Assembly: GCF_039994875.1 (NCBI RefSeq)
Contig: NZ_CP121196.1
Coordinates: 1,302,001-1,366,000 of the forward strand
From: Telmatobacter sp. DSM 110680
GTDB taxonomy: Bacteria; Acidobacteriota; Terriglobia; Terriglobales; Acidobacteriaceae
Reading direction: 5' to 3'
Length of the DNA stretch: 64,000 nt
The notes under the pieces were generated by a model, which was given only the letters and a program-made list of their open reading frames with translations, ran no database searches and was not told the DNA's origin. This document shows, piece after piece, positions 32,615 through 41,192 of the stretch; the first letter of the stretch is position 1, and every line of letters starts with the position of its first letter. Position numbers and translations under genes: made by a program.

Positions 32615-35435
32615 GCGTTGGAGCAAAGTCGAAAGCATTTTTCACAAGGCTCTCGAGGCGGACGAAAGCCGGCGCGGCTCTGTAATCGAAGAGTCATGTG
32701 CCGGCGATGAAGAGTTGCGCCGCGAGGTTGAATCGCTGCTGGCTCACCACAGCGACTCTGCCAGCTTCATCGAGCAGCCTGCATTTGCGGACCGAACGAA
32801 CACCAGCAGCGTTCGGGCCGCGACGGGGCCGGTCGCGCCGAGGCCCGACCTGAAGGGCGTTGCGGTTGGGCATTACCGCATTCTTGAAGAAATCGGCTTC
32901 GGCGGCATGGGAGTGGTATACAAGGCCGAGGACACTCGACTTGGGCGTCTTGTCGCGCTGAAATTCCTACCTGAGCACATGGCAGCGGATTCTGTCGCGC
33001 TGGAGCGTTTTCGCCGCGAGGCCCGATCGGCTTCGTCGCTGAATCATCCCAATATTTGCACAATTCACGATATCGACGTGTACGAGGGCCGGGAATTCAT
33101 CGTAATGGAATATCTCGATGGGCAGACACTCGCCACGTATATTGCCGGTCGGCGGTCGGTGGGCACTGAGTTCGTCGCGAAATTGGGAATGCCCATTGCC
33201 GAGGCGCTCGGCGCGGCACACTCCAAGGGAGTAATTCATCGCGATATCAAGCCGGCAAATATCTTCGTTACTCAATCGGGACTGGTAAAAGTCCTCGATT
33301 TCGGCGTGGCAAAGCTGGTAGCTGAGGCCAATCAATCCGACTCTACCCCGTTGACGGAAACAAACACGATCACGGGAACGCTGCCGTATATGTCGCCGGA
33401 ACAATTACGTGGTGAGAATCTTGACACTCGGTCTGATATCTACGCATTGGGGGTCGTGCTCTACGAGATTGCAACGGGGCAGCGCTTGTATAGCTCATCG
33501 CTGCACGCGCGGCTGGTTGATGAAATCCTGAATGGTCCTGCTTCTCCGCCGAGCAGCATCAACGGAAAGCTGTCGGCAAGAGCTGACGACATTATTCTCA
33601 AGTGTCTCGCCAAGGACCCGGAGGACCGATACCAAACCGCTAAAGAAATCGCGGTTGACTTGCGGCACTTGGGCGCGCAGGCGACGAGCGGAGCGGCCTC
33701 AGCCGGGAAACCCGGCGTACGAACAAGAAGGAAGGTCCGGCTGTGGTTGCTTGCAGCCGCGGCGGCACTTACGGCAAATCTTGTCTTCCTTCTTGTCAGC
33801 TTGATCGGATCTCATGGCCCCACAACCCCATTGGAAACACGCCAGATTACTTTTACAGGTGACAAAAAAGATGGCGGATTGGTTACCGATGGGGCGCGGC
33901 TCTATTTTGAGAGCGATGGCCACCCCGTCCAAATGTCTGTAGCCGGGGGCGCTATGCAACCGTTGCAGGCGTCTGTATCGGGAATGAAGATTATAGACGT
34001 CTCTCCCGATGCTTCCCAGTTGATGATGTTCAAAGGGGATCTGAACGACGAGACAGATCGCGGCTCTATATGGACCATTCCGGTCCTGGGTGGCTCGCCG
34101 CGAAGGCTGGGGAACCTGATGGCGCGGGGCGCAAGCTGGTCACCGAATGGGAATTCGATCGTATACGCGGATTTGAACTCTATTTTTGTCAGCGATGCGA
34201 ACGGGGCAAATCCCAGAGAAATCTGGAATGCGAATCACCAGGTTGACGGTTTGCCCCGGTTTTCTACCGATTCGAAGCGAATTCAGGTGACCGTGGAGGG
34301 AAAACACTCAGGCGATCCACTGCGAATTTTCGAAATGAATGCAGATGGCAGCAATGTGCACCCACTCCCTCTCGATTGGCCGTCTGACGCTGATCAACGA
34401 GATGGCCAGTGGACCCCCGATGGCAGACATTTCGTATTTGTCTCGTACCGTGATGGGTTCAGCAGCATTTACGAACTAGTTTCTCCCCCGTGGTTCGAAT
34501 TCTGGAAGAAAGCCTCGGCCGTACGTGTTACGCCGGCGCAAATGGATGTCGTAGCCATGACTTCGACCAGGGACAGCGCCAACCTGCTTGTGATCGGCAG
34601 GATCGCGCAAGGATCGATGCAGGCTTACGATTCTAAAGGGCAACGTTTCATTCCCTTCTTGGACGGCCTGGCCGCTTCGAGTTTCGTGATTTCTCCTGAC
34701 CGCCAATGGATGGTTTACGCCGACTACCCCCGTCATTTGTTATGGCGCAGCAGGCTTGACGGCAGCGAAAGGCTCGCATTGACAGACATACCAGCATGGA
34801 TGCCGGAATGGTCTCCTGACGGTAAATGGGTGGTCTTTTGTAATTTCAAAGCAATTTACCGCGTCTCTATCGATGGCGGCGTTCCCGAGCAGCTTACTTC
34901 GGAAGGTGGCGATCTCGAGGTCAATCCCACCTGGTCTCCAGACGGGACATCCATCGACTTCAGTGACGTTCCGACTCCAGGACACTCCATTGGTATCAAA
35001 GTTCTGGATCTCGCGAGCAAAAAGGTGTCTGTGTGGGCGGGAACGACGGGTATGTATGTCCCTTCGTGGTCGCCCGATGGCAAGTACATGGTCGCAATCG
35101 CAAATCCACCTAAACGGCTGGTCCTCTATTCTCGAGAAACAAAAACCTGGAGAACCTTGAAACAATTTGGGGCTGAATGGGGCTACTGGAGGTGGTCAAA
35201 GGACTCCAAGTCCATATTGATGGCAAAAATATCCGCGGAGCCCGGAGAGCAACCGGGAGTTTACCGGTTGAATATTGCCGATGCCAAATGGACTCTGGTT
35301 GCCCTGTTTAATGGGTTGAGCGTTAGTTCGAGCCCCTTCGAGAACTTTCTCTCGATTACATCCGACGGGCGACCCGTTATGATGAGCGACACCAGCGTCG
35401 TACAAATCTATTCTCTGCGGTGGGATCCGCAGTAG
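32604..35435 (+). CDS. Membrane Ser/Thr protein kinase with C-terminal PD40 beta-propeller
   Basis: This is a 943-residue protein. Residues 1-65 resemble the helical segment common in kinases paired with ECF factors. The kinase domain spans about 90-365: P-loop IGFGGMGVVY, Lys120 in VALKFL, HRDIKPANI (Asp214), DFGVAKL (232-234) and GTLPYMSPEQLRGE. One transmembrane helix is at about 379-400. The rest is a TolB-like propeller with WSPDG/WSPNG blades. All catalytic residues are present, so it should be active. The propeller is presumably periplasmic and senses an unknown ligand. It is translationally coupled to the sigma factor upstream. Confidence 0.94.
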   Translation: MKPERWSKVESIFHKALEADESRRGSVIEESCAGDEELRREVESLLAHHSDSASFIEQPAFADRTNTSSVRAATGPVAPRPDLKGVAVGHYRILEEIGFGGMGVVYKAEDTRLGRLVALKFLPEHMAADSVALERFRREARSASSLNHPNICTIHDIDVYEGREFIVMEYLDGQTLATYIAGRRSVGTEFVAKLGMPIAEALGAAHSKGVIHRDIKPANIFVTQSGLVKVLDFGVAKLVAEANQSDSTPLTETNTITGTLPYMSPEQLRGENLDTRSDIYALGVVLYEIATGQRLYSSSLHARLVDEILNGPASPPSSINGKLSARADDIILKCLAKDPEDRYQTAKEIAVDLRHLGAQATSGAASAGKPGVRTRRKVRLWLLAAAAALTANLVFLLVSLIGSHGPTTPLETRQITFTGDKKDGGLVTDGARLYFESDGHPVQMSVAGGAMQPLQASVSGMKIIDVSPDASQLMMFKGDLNDETDRGSIWTIPVLGGSPRRLGNLMARGASWSPNGNSIVYADLNSIFVSDANGANPREIWNANHQVDGLPRFSTDSKRIQVTVEGKHSGDPLRIFEMNADGSNVHPLPLDWPSDADQRDGQWTPDGRHFVFVSYRDGFSSIYELVSPPWFEFWKKASAVRVTPAQMDVVAMTSTRDSANLLVIGRIAQGSMQAYDSKGQRFIPFLDGLAASSFVISPDRQWMVYADYPRHLLWRSRLDGSERLALTDIPAWMPEWSPDGKWVVFCNFKAIYRVSIDGGVPEQLTSEGGDLEVNPTWSPDGTSIDFSDVPTPGHSIGIKVLDLASKKVSVWAGTTGMYVPSWSPDGKYMVAIANPPKRLVLYSRETKTWRTLKQFGAEWGYWRWSKDSKSILMAKISAEPGEQPGVYRLNIADAKWTLVALFNGLSVSSSPFENFLSITSDGRPVMMSDTSVVQIYSLRWDPQ

Positions 35436-35928
35436 CTTCTCCGGTCAGCAGTTGGTAATCGCAATATCCAGAAAGTTTTCGTCGCATCGCCGCACCGAAG
35501 CCTGGTTGAGGCAGGACTGCTGGAACGCCAACAGACAATGTACTTGTGATTTCGGGCAAAACGCTCCTTGAGCCATCGAGTTTCTCCAATGCCTCCAACA
35601 CCTGACCGTAAAACCGCCTATCTGGAAATCTGGTTAGATCCGGATAGGTCCTGAGAAACGCCCTAGCGTCCGCGAGCCTCGCGAGAGTTGCTCTGATGCG
35701 CTCTCCCGTTCGATACGCGCCCTTTGTCTGGGCCGAAGCTACTGGGACGAAGTCGAGGAGCACTGCAGCGCGCCTTAGGAGCCGGCGCTTGGAAGCATCG
35801 CTGCTAAACAACATACAAGTTATCAAACCGACTGCTCCGACGCGCGCGAGCCTGTTCCAAAAAGCCTGCAATGCCAATTGGCGAGATCGGATGAGGCCGA
35901 GTCTCTGACGATCGCAAATTCTTCCCAA
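35377..35928 (-). CDS. Hypothetical protein, doubtful, overlapping the kinase tail
   Basis: The 183-residue frame is tail-to-tail with the kinase gene and overlaps it by 59 bases. A hydrophobic stretch (ARVGAVGLITCMLFSSDAS) precedes a Arg/Leu-rich region (RLLRRAAVLLDFVPVASAQ, GERIRATLARLADARAFLRT). The middle looks like natural protein, yet no family was recognised and the overlap is long for a convergent pair. Confidence 0.35.
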   Translation of the reverse strand: MGRICDRQRLGLIRSRQLALQAFWNRLARVGAVGLITCMLFSSDASKRRLLRRAAVLLDFVPVASAQTKGAYRTGERIRATLARLADARAFLRTYPDLTRFPDRRFYGQVLEALEKLDGSRSVLPEITSTLSVGVPAVLPQPGFGAAMRRKLSGYCDYQLLTGEATADPTAENRFVRRWCRSS

Positions 35929-36304
35929 ACACAGCGCCTAATCGAGCCCTGATATCGATCGACTTAATTAAAAAAACTCAACAGTGTCTGTAAATGATTG
36001 AAAAATAATGCTAATCGACGCTATTTGGCTGCAGAGGTTTTTGGAGTCTAATTGTAATTAGACACGGCGTGGCTGGCCCATGTCAGAAATGAGGACCTGT
36101 GACGACAAGAGAAAGACCGCCTTAACGCCAGCACGAGCCCTCGGCGCCATGCGGCCCGTGGGCATGCCGGTGCCTCGAGTGGGCGCCGGTCTGAGGCCTG
36201 TGACCCGAAGCGGCCCGACCTACGATCGTCGGTTAATTTTTTAGCACCACGATCACCGTCGGCCAAGAATCAACACCGGTAACCCCGGCCCAAGGATAAA
36301 GGAC
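35929..36304. other. AT-rich gap with perfect palindrome before the integrase module
   Basis: About 35945-36063 is clearly richer in A and T than the surroundings. It ends in a perfect palindrome (GTCTAATT, gt, AATTAGAC; 36046-36063). The next 200 bases are GC-rich without a gene. This position, just upstream of an excisionase-integrase pair, suggests a regulatory site or element boundary. Confidence 0.45.
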
Positions 36305-36664
36305 TTGAAGCAAGATGTTCGACGTATAGCCTCCCGCAAGCCCGAAGCAGCCCGGATCTCGGGCGTTCCCTCCCTCACCACTGACAACCTGATCTCAGAG
36401 AAGCGGCTTATCAAGCACGAGCCGCACATCTCTTCCTGCGGCTCCGAGCCGAGCACGAAAGGCGGCGGATCGAGGCGGATTCTTACACCCGTACTCGCCG
36501 CTCAACTATTCGGTTGCGATGACAAGACCATCACTCGCTGGGCAAGAGACGGTTACATTCCCGCCCATCCGATAGGTACAGGCAAGAAGAATTATTGGCG
36601 CTTTTTCGAGGACGAGCTTATCGATTGGCTGATGGACCAGAAGAATGGAGCGCTGGCAGCATGA
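36305..36664 (+). CDS. Excisionase-like HTH protein
   Basis: The 119-residue frame has a TTG start at 36305 with AAGGATAAAGG just upstream; the true start may be later because only the last 65 residues are family-like. The MerR/excisionase winged-helix reads ILTPVLAAQLFGCDDKTITR then WARDGYIPAHPIGTGKKNYW, ending in the strand-helix FFEDELIDWLMDQ. Its stop overlaps the integrase start (ATGA), so it is the directionality factor or regulator of that integrase. Confidence 0.75.
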   Translation: MKQDVRRIASRKPEAARISGVPSLTTDNLISEKRLIKHEPHISSCGSEPSTKGGGSRRILTPVLAAQLFGCDDKTITRWARDGYIPAHPIGTGKKNYWRFFEDELIDWLMDQKNGALAA

Positions 36665-37944
36665 ACTCTCCGCAGATGACCCCTGAAAGCCAGTTGGAGG
36701 AGACCTCATCAGCCGTCACCAAGAAGGCGATTCGTGTCCGGGAGCAACGATATCAGCGAGGTTCCCTGGCCATATGGAAGCGCAAGACCCTGCCCAACGT
36801 GTGGATGTTCCGGTATTACACGCAGGAGGACGGACGTCGCGTCTACAAGAGACGATTCGTCGGCACGGTGCTCGACTTCCCGAAGCAGAAGGACGCGGAG
36901 AAGGCGATTATGCAGCTCCGGGTCGAGATCAACGAGGGAGCACAGTGTGCTCCCCTCAACATCGAGCTGCTTGCAGCTCATTACAAGAAGGAGGAATTGC
37001 CGCGCAAGGCATACGCAACGATCTTGGGCTACACAGAGTTCCTCGACGATCGCATTGTGCCTAAGTGGGGGACGTATCCACTCTCGGCCATCAAAAGTAT
37101 TGAAGTTGAGAAGTGGCTGGAAGGCTTGAAGAGGAAGAAGGATGGCAATCCCGTCAGTCCTGCAACTCGATCTAAGATCCGTAACGTCATGTCAGCCATA
37201 TTCGCCCATGCCATCCGATATGGTTGGGCAACTCACAACCCGATCAGCGCCGTTCGGACCTCCGCGAAACGACTGCACGATCCGGAGCTTCTCACACCTG
37301 AAGAAACGCAGGTCCTGCTGATGAGGCTCGACCAGCGTGAACGTGCAGTGGTTCTCCTCGATACTGGTACCGGGTTGAGGAGGGGAGAAGTCTTCGAACT
37401 TCGCTGGCGTGACGTCGATTTCGAGGCGGGTGTCGCCAACGTTACACGCTCTATCTATCGCAACGTAGTCGGCGATACCAAGACGATCGCGTCTCGGAAA
37501 CCCGTGCCGCTTCATCCGATCGTCCTGGATGAGTTGAAGAAGTGGAGGGCGGAGTCACTGTATCAAGCCGACTTGGACTATGTCTTCGCCTCGGTTCAGA
37601 TGAACGGCGCGCAGCCGCTTCAGCCCGACACGCTCTTCAAGCGGCACATCCGAACTGCCCTAGAGGGAATGGGCGTGAACAAGCGGATCACTTGGCACTC
37701 CTTCCGTCACGGCCTCGGCACGATGCTTCGTCAGATGAAGGTCGATGTCAAAGTCGCGCAGGAACTCCTGCGGCATGCGAACCCTCGCATCACGCTGGAG
37801 TTCTACCAGCAGGCTGTAACCGACGAGAAGCGCGAAGCGCAGGAGCTGGCTTTGAAGGGCTTTCTCGGATCAACTTTTCCTTCAGCACCCATGAACAACC
37901 AGATTGGAGTGAAGAAAGAAGAGGTCATGGCTGCAAGTCTCTGA
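36661..37944 (+). CDS. Tyrosine integrase 1
   Basis: The protein has 427 residues from the ATG at 36661, which overlaps the excisionase stop. Its N-terminal part is an arm-binding/AP2-like domain (RYQRGSLAIWKRKTLPNVWM, FRYYTQEDGRRVYKR). Next come a SAM-like core-binding domain (LNIELLAAHYKKEELPRKAY) and the catalytic domain. Catalytic residues are Arg240 (GLRRGEV), His346 and Arg349 (HSFRHGL), a His in LLRHANPR and Tyr382 (TLEFYQQ). All are present, so it should be active. It points toward the tRNA-Val gene and is followed within ten bases by a diverged copy of the tRNA 3' half. It is clearly paralogous to integrase 2. Confidence 0.93.
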   Translation: MNSPQMTPESQLEETSSAVTKKAIRVREQRYQRGSLAIWKRKTLPNVWMFRYYTQEDGRRVYKRRFVGTVLDFPKQKDAEKAIMQLRVEINEGAQCAPLNIELLAAHYKKEELPRKAYATILGYTEFLDDRIVPKWGTYPLSAIKSIEVEKWLEGLKRKKDGNPVSPATRSKIRNVMSAIFAHAIRYGWATHNPISAVRTSAKRLHDPELLTPEETQVLLMRLDQRERAVVLLDTGTGLRRGEVFELRWRDVDFEAGVANVTRSIYRNVVGDTKTIASRKPVPLHPIVLDELKKWRAESLYQADLDYVFASVQMNGAQPLQPDTLFKRHIRTALEGMGVNKRITWHSFRHGLGTMLRQMKVDVKVAQELLRHANPRITLEFYQQAVTDEKREAQELALKGFLGSTFPSAPMNNQIGVKKEEVMAASL

Positions 37945-37950
37945 CCGTTA

Positions 37951-38003
37951 AAGGGAAGTGGAAGGCTTGATTCGATACGAACCAGCTACCTCTTCCGTTT
38001 CGA
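37951..38003. repeat. Diverged copy of the tRNA-Val 3' half (probable att remnant)
   Basis: CGAACCAGC-ACCTCTTCCGT-TC at 37978-38002 matches the tRNA-Val gene (39402-39424) at all but two positions, and the flank GGGAA-TGG-AGGC also matches with gaps. It stands just after integrase 1, in the same position as the real tRNA relative to integrase 2. This is what an old attachment-site duplication would leave. Confidence 0.65.
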
Positions 38004-38159
38004 TGAAGAGACCTTCACCGTCCGTACCGGAGCAAGAGGGCTTCTTCTCGAGCCTATCGTTTGGCTGAATAGGAGTGGCACGATTAGCTGTTGACCGTGC
38101 CTGGCAGGGTTGTAAACTCCTCGTCAGCCATCAGTGCGCTTTCAAAGGAGAAACTCCCC

Positions 38160-39368
38160 ATGAAAGCGCAACGATACCAGCGAGGTTCCCTGGCACTGCG
38201 GAAACGCCAGCGTCAGCCTGATCTGTGGGAATTCCGTTTCTATACCGAGGAACGTGGCCGTACTGTCTATCGCAGGCAGCCGGTTGGCTCGGTAGTCGAT
38301 TTCCCAACACGGAAGGACGCCGAGAAAGCTGTCGCAAAGCTCAGGGTCAAGGTCAACGATGGAGCGGCGTTCGCTCCCATAACGATCGAGCAGCTTGTGG
38401 ATCACTACAAGCTCCACGAGCTGCCCGAGAACCACAGCTTCTCAACAATGGCAGGCTACACAAACATCCTCGATACCCAGGTACTCCCGAAGTGGGGTGA
38501 GTGCAGCTTGTCTGAGATCAAGAGCATGAACGTCGAGAATTGGCTTCGCGTTCTAAAAAAGAAGAGGGATGGCAAACCAGCCAGCCCTGGTTACCGCAGC
38601 AAGATCAGGAACCTCATGTCCGCGCTGTTCAGCCATGCGATCCGCAACGAATGGGCTGTTACTAACCCGATCACTGCGGTTCGCACCTCAGCGAAGCGGC
38701 TGCGAACTCCCGACATTCTCGCTCCTGAGGAGTTCAGGGCTTTGCTTGGGGAACTCGATCTGCGGGAACGTGTTCTATTGCTTCTCGTCGGAGCAACCGG
38801 GTTGCGACGAGGAGAATTGATCGCACTGCGTTGGAGCGACCTTGATTTCGAAAACCTCTTAGTCAACGTCACGCACTCGGTCTGGCACAGTATCGAGGGC
38901 AATACAAAAACCGCAGCGTCTCGAAGACCTGTTCCAATGCCGCCGCTAGTTGCGGCCGAATTGGAAAAATGGAGAAGCGAGTCCATCTACCGCTCCAATG
39001 AAGACTACGTGTTCGCGTCGGACTTGAAGAAGGGAACACAGCCGTTGCAGCCGGAGATGATCCTGCGGCGACACATAAGGCCTGCGTTGGAACGTTTGCA
39101 CATCTCTAAGAGAGTAGGCTGGCACACGTTTCGCCATGGACTCGCAACGCTTCTCCGACAGAACGGAGTTGATGTAAAAGTCGCTCAGGAACTGCTCCGG
39201 CATGCAAACAGCAGGATCACCCTGGACATTTATCAACAGTCGGTTCCGGAGGAGCGGCGCGCCGCCCAAGCACTAGCGTTCCGCAATCTGGTAGGCGGCC
39301 CTGAAAATCGAACCATAAAACACCATGATTTGGAGGAAAAAGAAGAGGTCGTACTTGGAACTGCTTGA
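38160..39368 (+). CDS. Tyrosine integrase 2
   Basis: The protein has 402 residues from the ATG at 38160, which has AAAGGAG nine bases upstream. Domain order is as in integrase 1, beginning with the near-identical MKAQRYQRGSLALRKRQRQP. The catalytic set is complete: Arg216 (GLRRGEL), His322 and Arg325 (HTFRHGL), LLRHANSR and Tyr358 (TLDIYQQ). It ends 14 bases before the 3' end of tRNA-Val, the classic layout of a tRNA-targeting integrase. No excisionase lies directly before it; the 215-base gap holds the diverged tRNA copy. Confidence 0.94.
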   Translation: MKAQRYQRGSLALRKRQRQPDLWEFRFYTEERGRTVYRRQPVGSVVDFPTRKDAEKAVAKLRVKVNDGAAFAPITIEQLVDHYKLHELPENHSFSTMAGYTNILDTQVLPKWGECSLSEIKSMNVENWLRVLKKKRDGKPASPGYRSKIRNLMSALFSHAIRNEWAVTNPITAVRTSAKRLRTPDILAPEEFRALLGELDLRERVLLLLVGATGLRRGELIALRWSDLDFENLLVNVTHSVWHSIEGNTKTAASRRPVPMPPLVAAELEKWRSESIYRSNEDYVFASDLKKGTQPLQPEMILRRHIRPALERLHISKRVGWHTFRHGLATLLRQNGVDVKVAQELLRHANSRITLDIYQQSVPEERRAAQALAFRNLVGGPENRTIKHHDLEEKEEVVLGTA

Positions 39369-39382
39369 TTCTGAAGGGGAAA

Positions 39383-39459
39383 TGGTAGGCACGACTGGAT
39401 TCGAACCAGCGACCTCTTCCGTGTCAAGGAAGCGCTCTAACCAACTGAGCTACGCGCCT
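39383..39459 (-). tRNA. tRNA-Val (anticodon GAC)
   Basis: The full cloverleaf is visible on the minus strand. The acceptor stem AGGCGCG pairs with CGTGCCT (one G-T). The D arm is GCTCAGTTGGTTAGAGC, the anticodon arm CTTCC-TTGACAC-GGAAG with GAC, and the T arm CTGGTTCGAATCCAG. Discriminator A is followed by an encoded CCA. It serves as the integration site for the integrases to its left. Confidence 0.95.
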
Positions 39460-39647
39460 GTAGTGCGATCTTGTCCAGTCTACCAGTATCAGCGCCGTCG
39501 CGAAAGCAGTGCTATTCCACTCACTCTCAAATGCTGTACCATCGCTATGATTGACGAGCTGACGTCCGCAAATGCAAGCCATGCCGGGTGTTACGCCTCC
39601 CCTCAACTGGGGCGCGTAACGGCGATCGGCCAAGAAATCGCGAAACG

Positions 39648-40244
39648 ATGAGAGAAGTTCAAACCCCGCGACCAAACCCTCTCGGCACTGCGCCAAACCT
39701 ACTCACCGTCATCCGCATCTGTCTTGCGCCACTTTTGGTTGCGGCGATTCTTGAGAATCGATTTGGGTTAAGCTTCGCTCTCTTTGTTGCTGCCGGATTG
39801 ACAGATGCTCTCGACGGCTTATTGGCTCGTGTTTTGAAGCAGCGCACGGTGCTGGGCCAGTATCTTGACCCAATAGCCGACAAGCTTCTCCTCAGCACCC
39901 TTTTTCTTGTTTTGATGTACAAGGGGCTGATGCCGACAACGGTCACTGTACTTGTCTTTGGCCGAGACGTCGGCATTCTTCTCGTTGCGGCAGTCCTATA
40001 CGCGGTTGTGGGGCGTCGCGAGTTTGGTCCGAGCATCTTTGGAAAAGCCAACACAGTTGCCCAGGTCATGGCGGTAGCGGTCGTCCTGCTCCACCAGATG
40101 GTCACTGCGCAATGGGTAGTTGTTTTACGTCTGGTAGCGCTTGACGCAACCATCGGATTGACCGTAGCCTCTGGCCTTCACTATGCGTGGTTGATCGCGT
40201 CCCATCGCAGCAGTATAAGCACAGTTGGTTCTTCTCCGAAATAA
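39648..40244 (+). CDS. CDP-alcohol phosphatidyltransferase (PgsA-like)
   Basis: The protein has 198 residues from the ATG at 39648; an upstream GTG frame start is less family-like. The CDP-alcohol motif D-G-x2-A-R-x8-G-x3-D-x3-D is complete in DALDGLLARVLKQRTVLGQY followed by LDPIADK. Five to six membrane helices follow. NLLTVIRICLAPLLV at the N-terminus is typical of phosphatidylglycerophosphate synthase. It makes anionic phospholipid headgroup intermediates at the cytoplasmic membrane. Cardiolipin synthase of the CAP type is the alternative. Confidence 0.88.
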   Translation: MREVQTPRPNPLGTAPNLLTVIRICLAPLLVAAILENRFGLSFALFVAAGLTDALDGLLARVLKQRTVLGQYLDPIADKLLLSTLFLVLMYKGLMPTTVTVLVFGRDVGILLVAAVLYAVVGRREFGPSIFGKANTVAQVMAVAVVLLHQMVTAQWVVVLRLVALDATIGLTVASGLHYAWLIASHRSSISTVGSSPK

Positions 40245-40321
40245 TCGCGAGGCTTTCGTTAACCAATTAGATTGTGGCGTTTAAGGGCTCTTGGCGTTCC
40301 GCGGTCGCGGCGTTGATCTGC

Positions 40322-40486
40322 TCATTCATCCGCCTGTTGTTGTTCCTTCTCGGCAGATTCCTCAATTGCCATATCGTTAAACTCTTCTGAATCAAAGACA
40401 TCGCCACATTCCAGGCATTCAACATACTCGGTGTCTTCTTGGCGGGAGACGATTCGCACCCTAGGGTGTTTGCAGGCGGTAACCAT
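40322..40486 (-). CDS. Small zinc-ribbon-like acidic protein
   Basis: The protein has 54 residues from the ATG at 40486; a longer TTG start is possible. Cys5 and His7 (ACKHPRV) with Cys24 and Cys27 (VECLECGDVF) form a likely zinc knuckle, followed by an acidic tail (EEFNDMAIEESAEKEQQQADE). Such small proteins are common beside housekeeping genes; the role is unknown. The upstream ribosome binding site is weak. Confidence 0.55.
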   Translation of the reverse strand: MVTACKHPRVRIVSRQEDTEYVECLECGDVFDSEEFNDMAIEESAEKEQQQADE

Positions 40487-40630
40487 TGTTTTGAATTTTT
40501 GGCTCGTTTTTTTAGTTCTTGCCGCAGATTGTAGCGGCCTTTTCAGCAATTTCAAACGGCAATTTCGTGAAATTTCTTTCTAAAGTCCCTACGCAGGAGC
40601 TGAGAAAGCGGTTCCTTCGCTCCATAACAA

Positions 40631-40680
40631 TTGAAAAGCCGACATTATTGGTCGTATACTAAATACGGACTGAACAAGTC
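40631..40680 (+). promoter_or_regulatory. Probable isc operon promoter with IscR-like site
   Basis: TTGAAA (40631-40636) and TATACT (40655-40660) are 18 bases apart, a good sigma-70-type promoter, ending 27 bases before the iscR ATG. Directly after the -10 box is the palindrome GACT-gaaca-AGTC (40668-40680). Overlap with the transcription start would suit repression by IscR. Confidence 0.55.
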
Positions 40681-40687
40681 GCATATT

Positions 40688-41143
40688 ATGCTGAAGCTCA
40701 CCAAGAAGGCTGACTACGGGTTGATGGCGCTCAAATATCTGGCCGAACGCCCGGATACGGCTGCCCTAAGCGCCAAAGACATCGCGGATGCCTACGGCAT
40801 TCCGGCCCAGTTGTTGGCCAAGATTCTTCAGCAGCTGACCAAGTCGGGTATGTTGAAGTCCCACGCCGGCATGAACGGCGGATACGCACTTTCAAGGCCA
40901 GCCAGCTCGATCTCGGCTTATGAAGTAATTCTCGCGATCGACGGCCCGTTTTTCATTACCTCATGCACCAAGGGCGCCAAGGGATGCGACCTGACGCCGA
41001 GTTGCACAATCAAAGAACCGCTGGCACGAGTGAATGAAACGATTGCCGGCGTTCTGAAGAGCATCAGCATTCAGGATCTTGCTGAGCACGAACATGCGCC
41101 AAGCCCAACGCATGAACACAAGTTGGTTTCGCTAACGGTTTAG
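40688..41143 (+). CDS. iscR: Rrf2-family Fe-S regulator IscR
   Basis: The protein has 151 residues from the ATG at 40688. The Rrf2 winged helix reads MLKLTKKADYGLMALKYLAE, then KDIADAYGIPAQLLAKILQQ and GGYALSRPASSISAYEVI. Cluster ligands are Cys93, Cys100 and Cys106 (SC-TKGAKG-C-DLTPS-C), with spacing x6-x5 instead of x5-x5 in E. coli. As first gene of a complete isc operon it is almost certainly the [2Fe-2S]-sensing repressor of the operon. The His-rich tail (EHEHAPSPTHEH) is unusual and might add a metal site. Confidence 0.9.
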   Translation: MLKLTKKADYGLMALKYLAERPDTAALSAKDIADAYGIPAQLLAKILQQLTKSGMLKSHAGMNGGYALSRPASSISAYEVILAIDGPFFITSCTKGAKGCDLTPSCTIKEPLARVNETIAGVLKSISIQDLAEHEHAPSPTHEHKLVSLTV

Positions 41144-41192
41144 CGAATAACACTTCGCATAGCCGCGGAGCCACAACAAGACGGAGAGTCGG

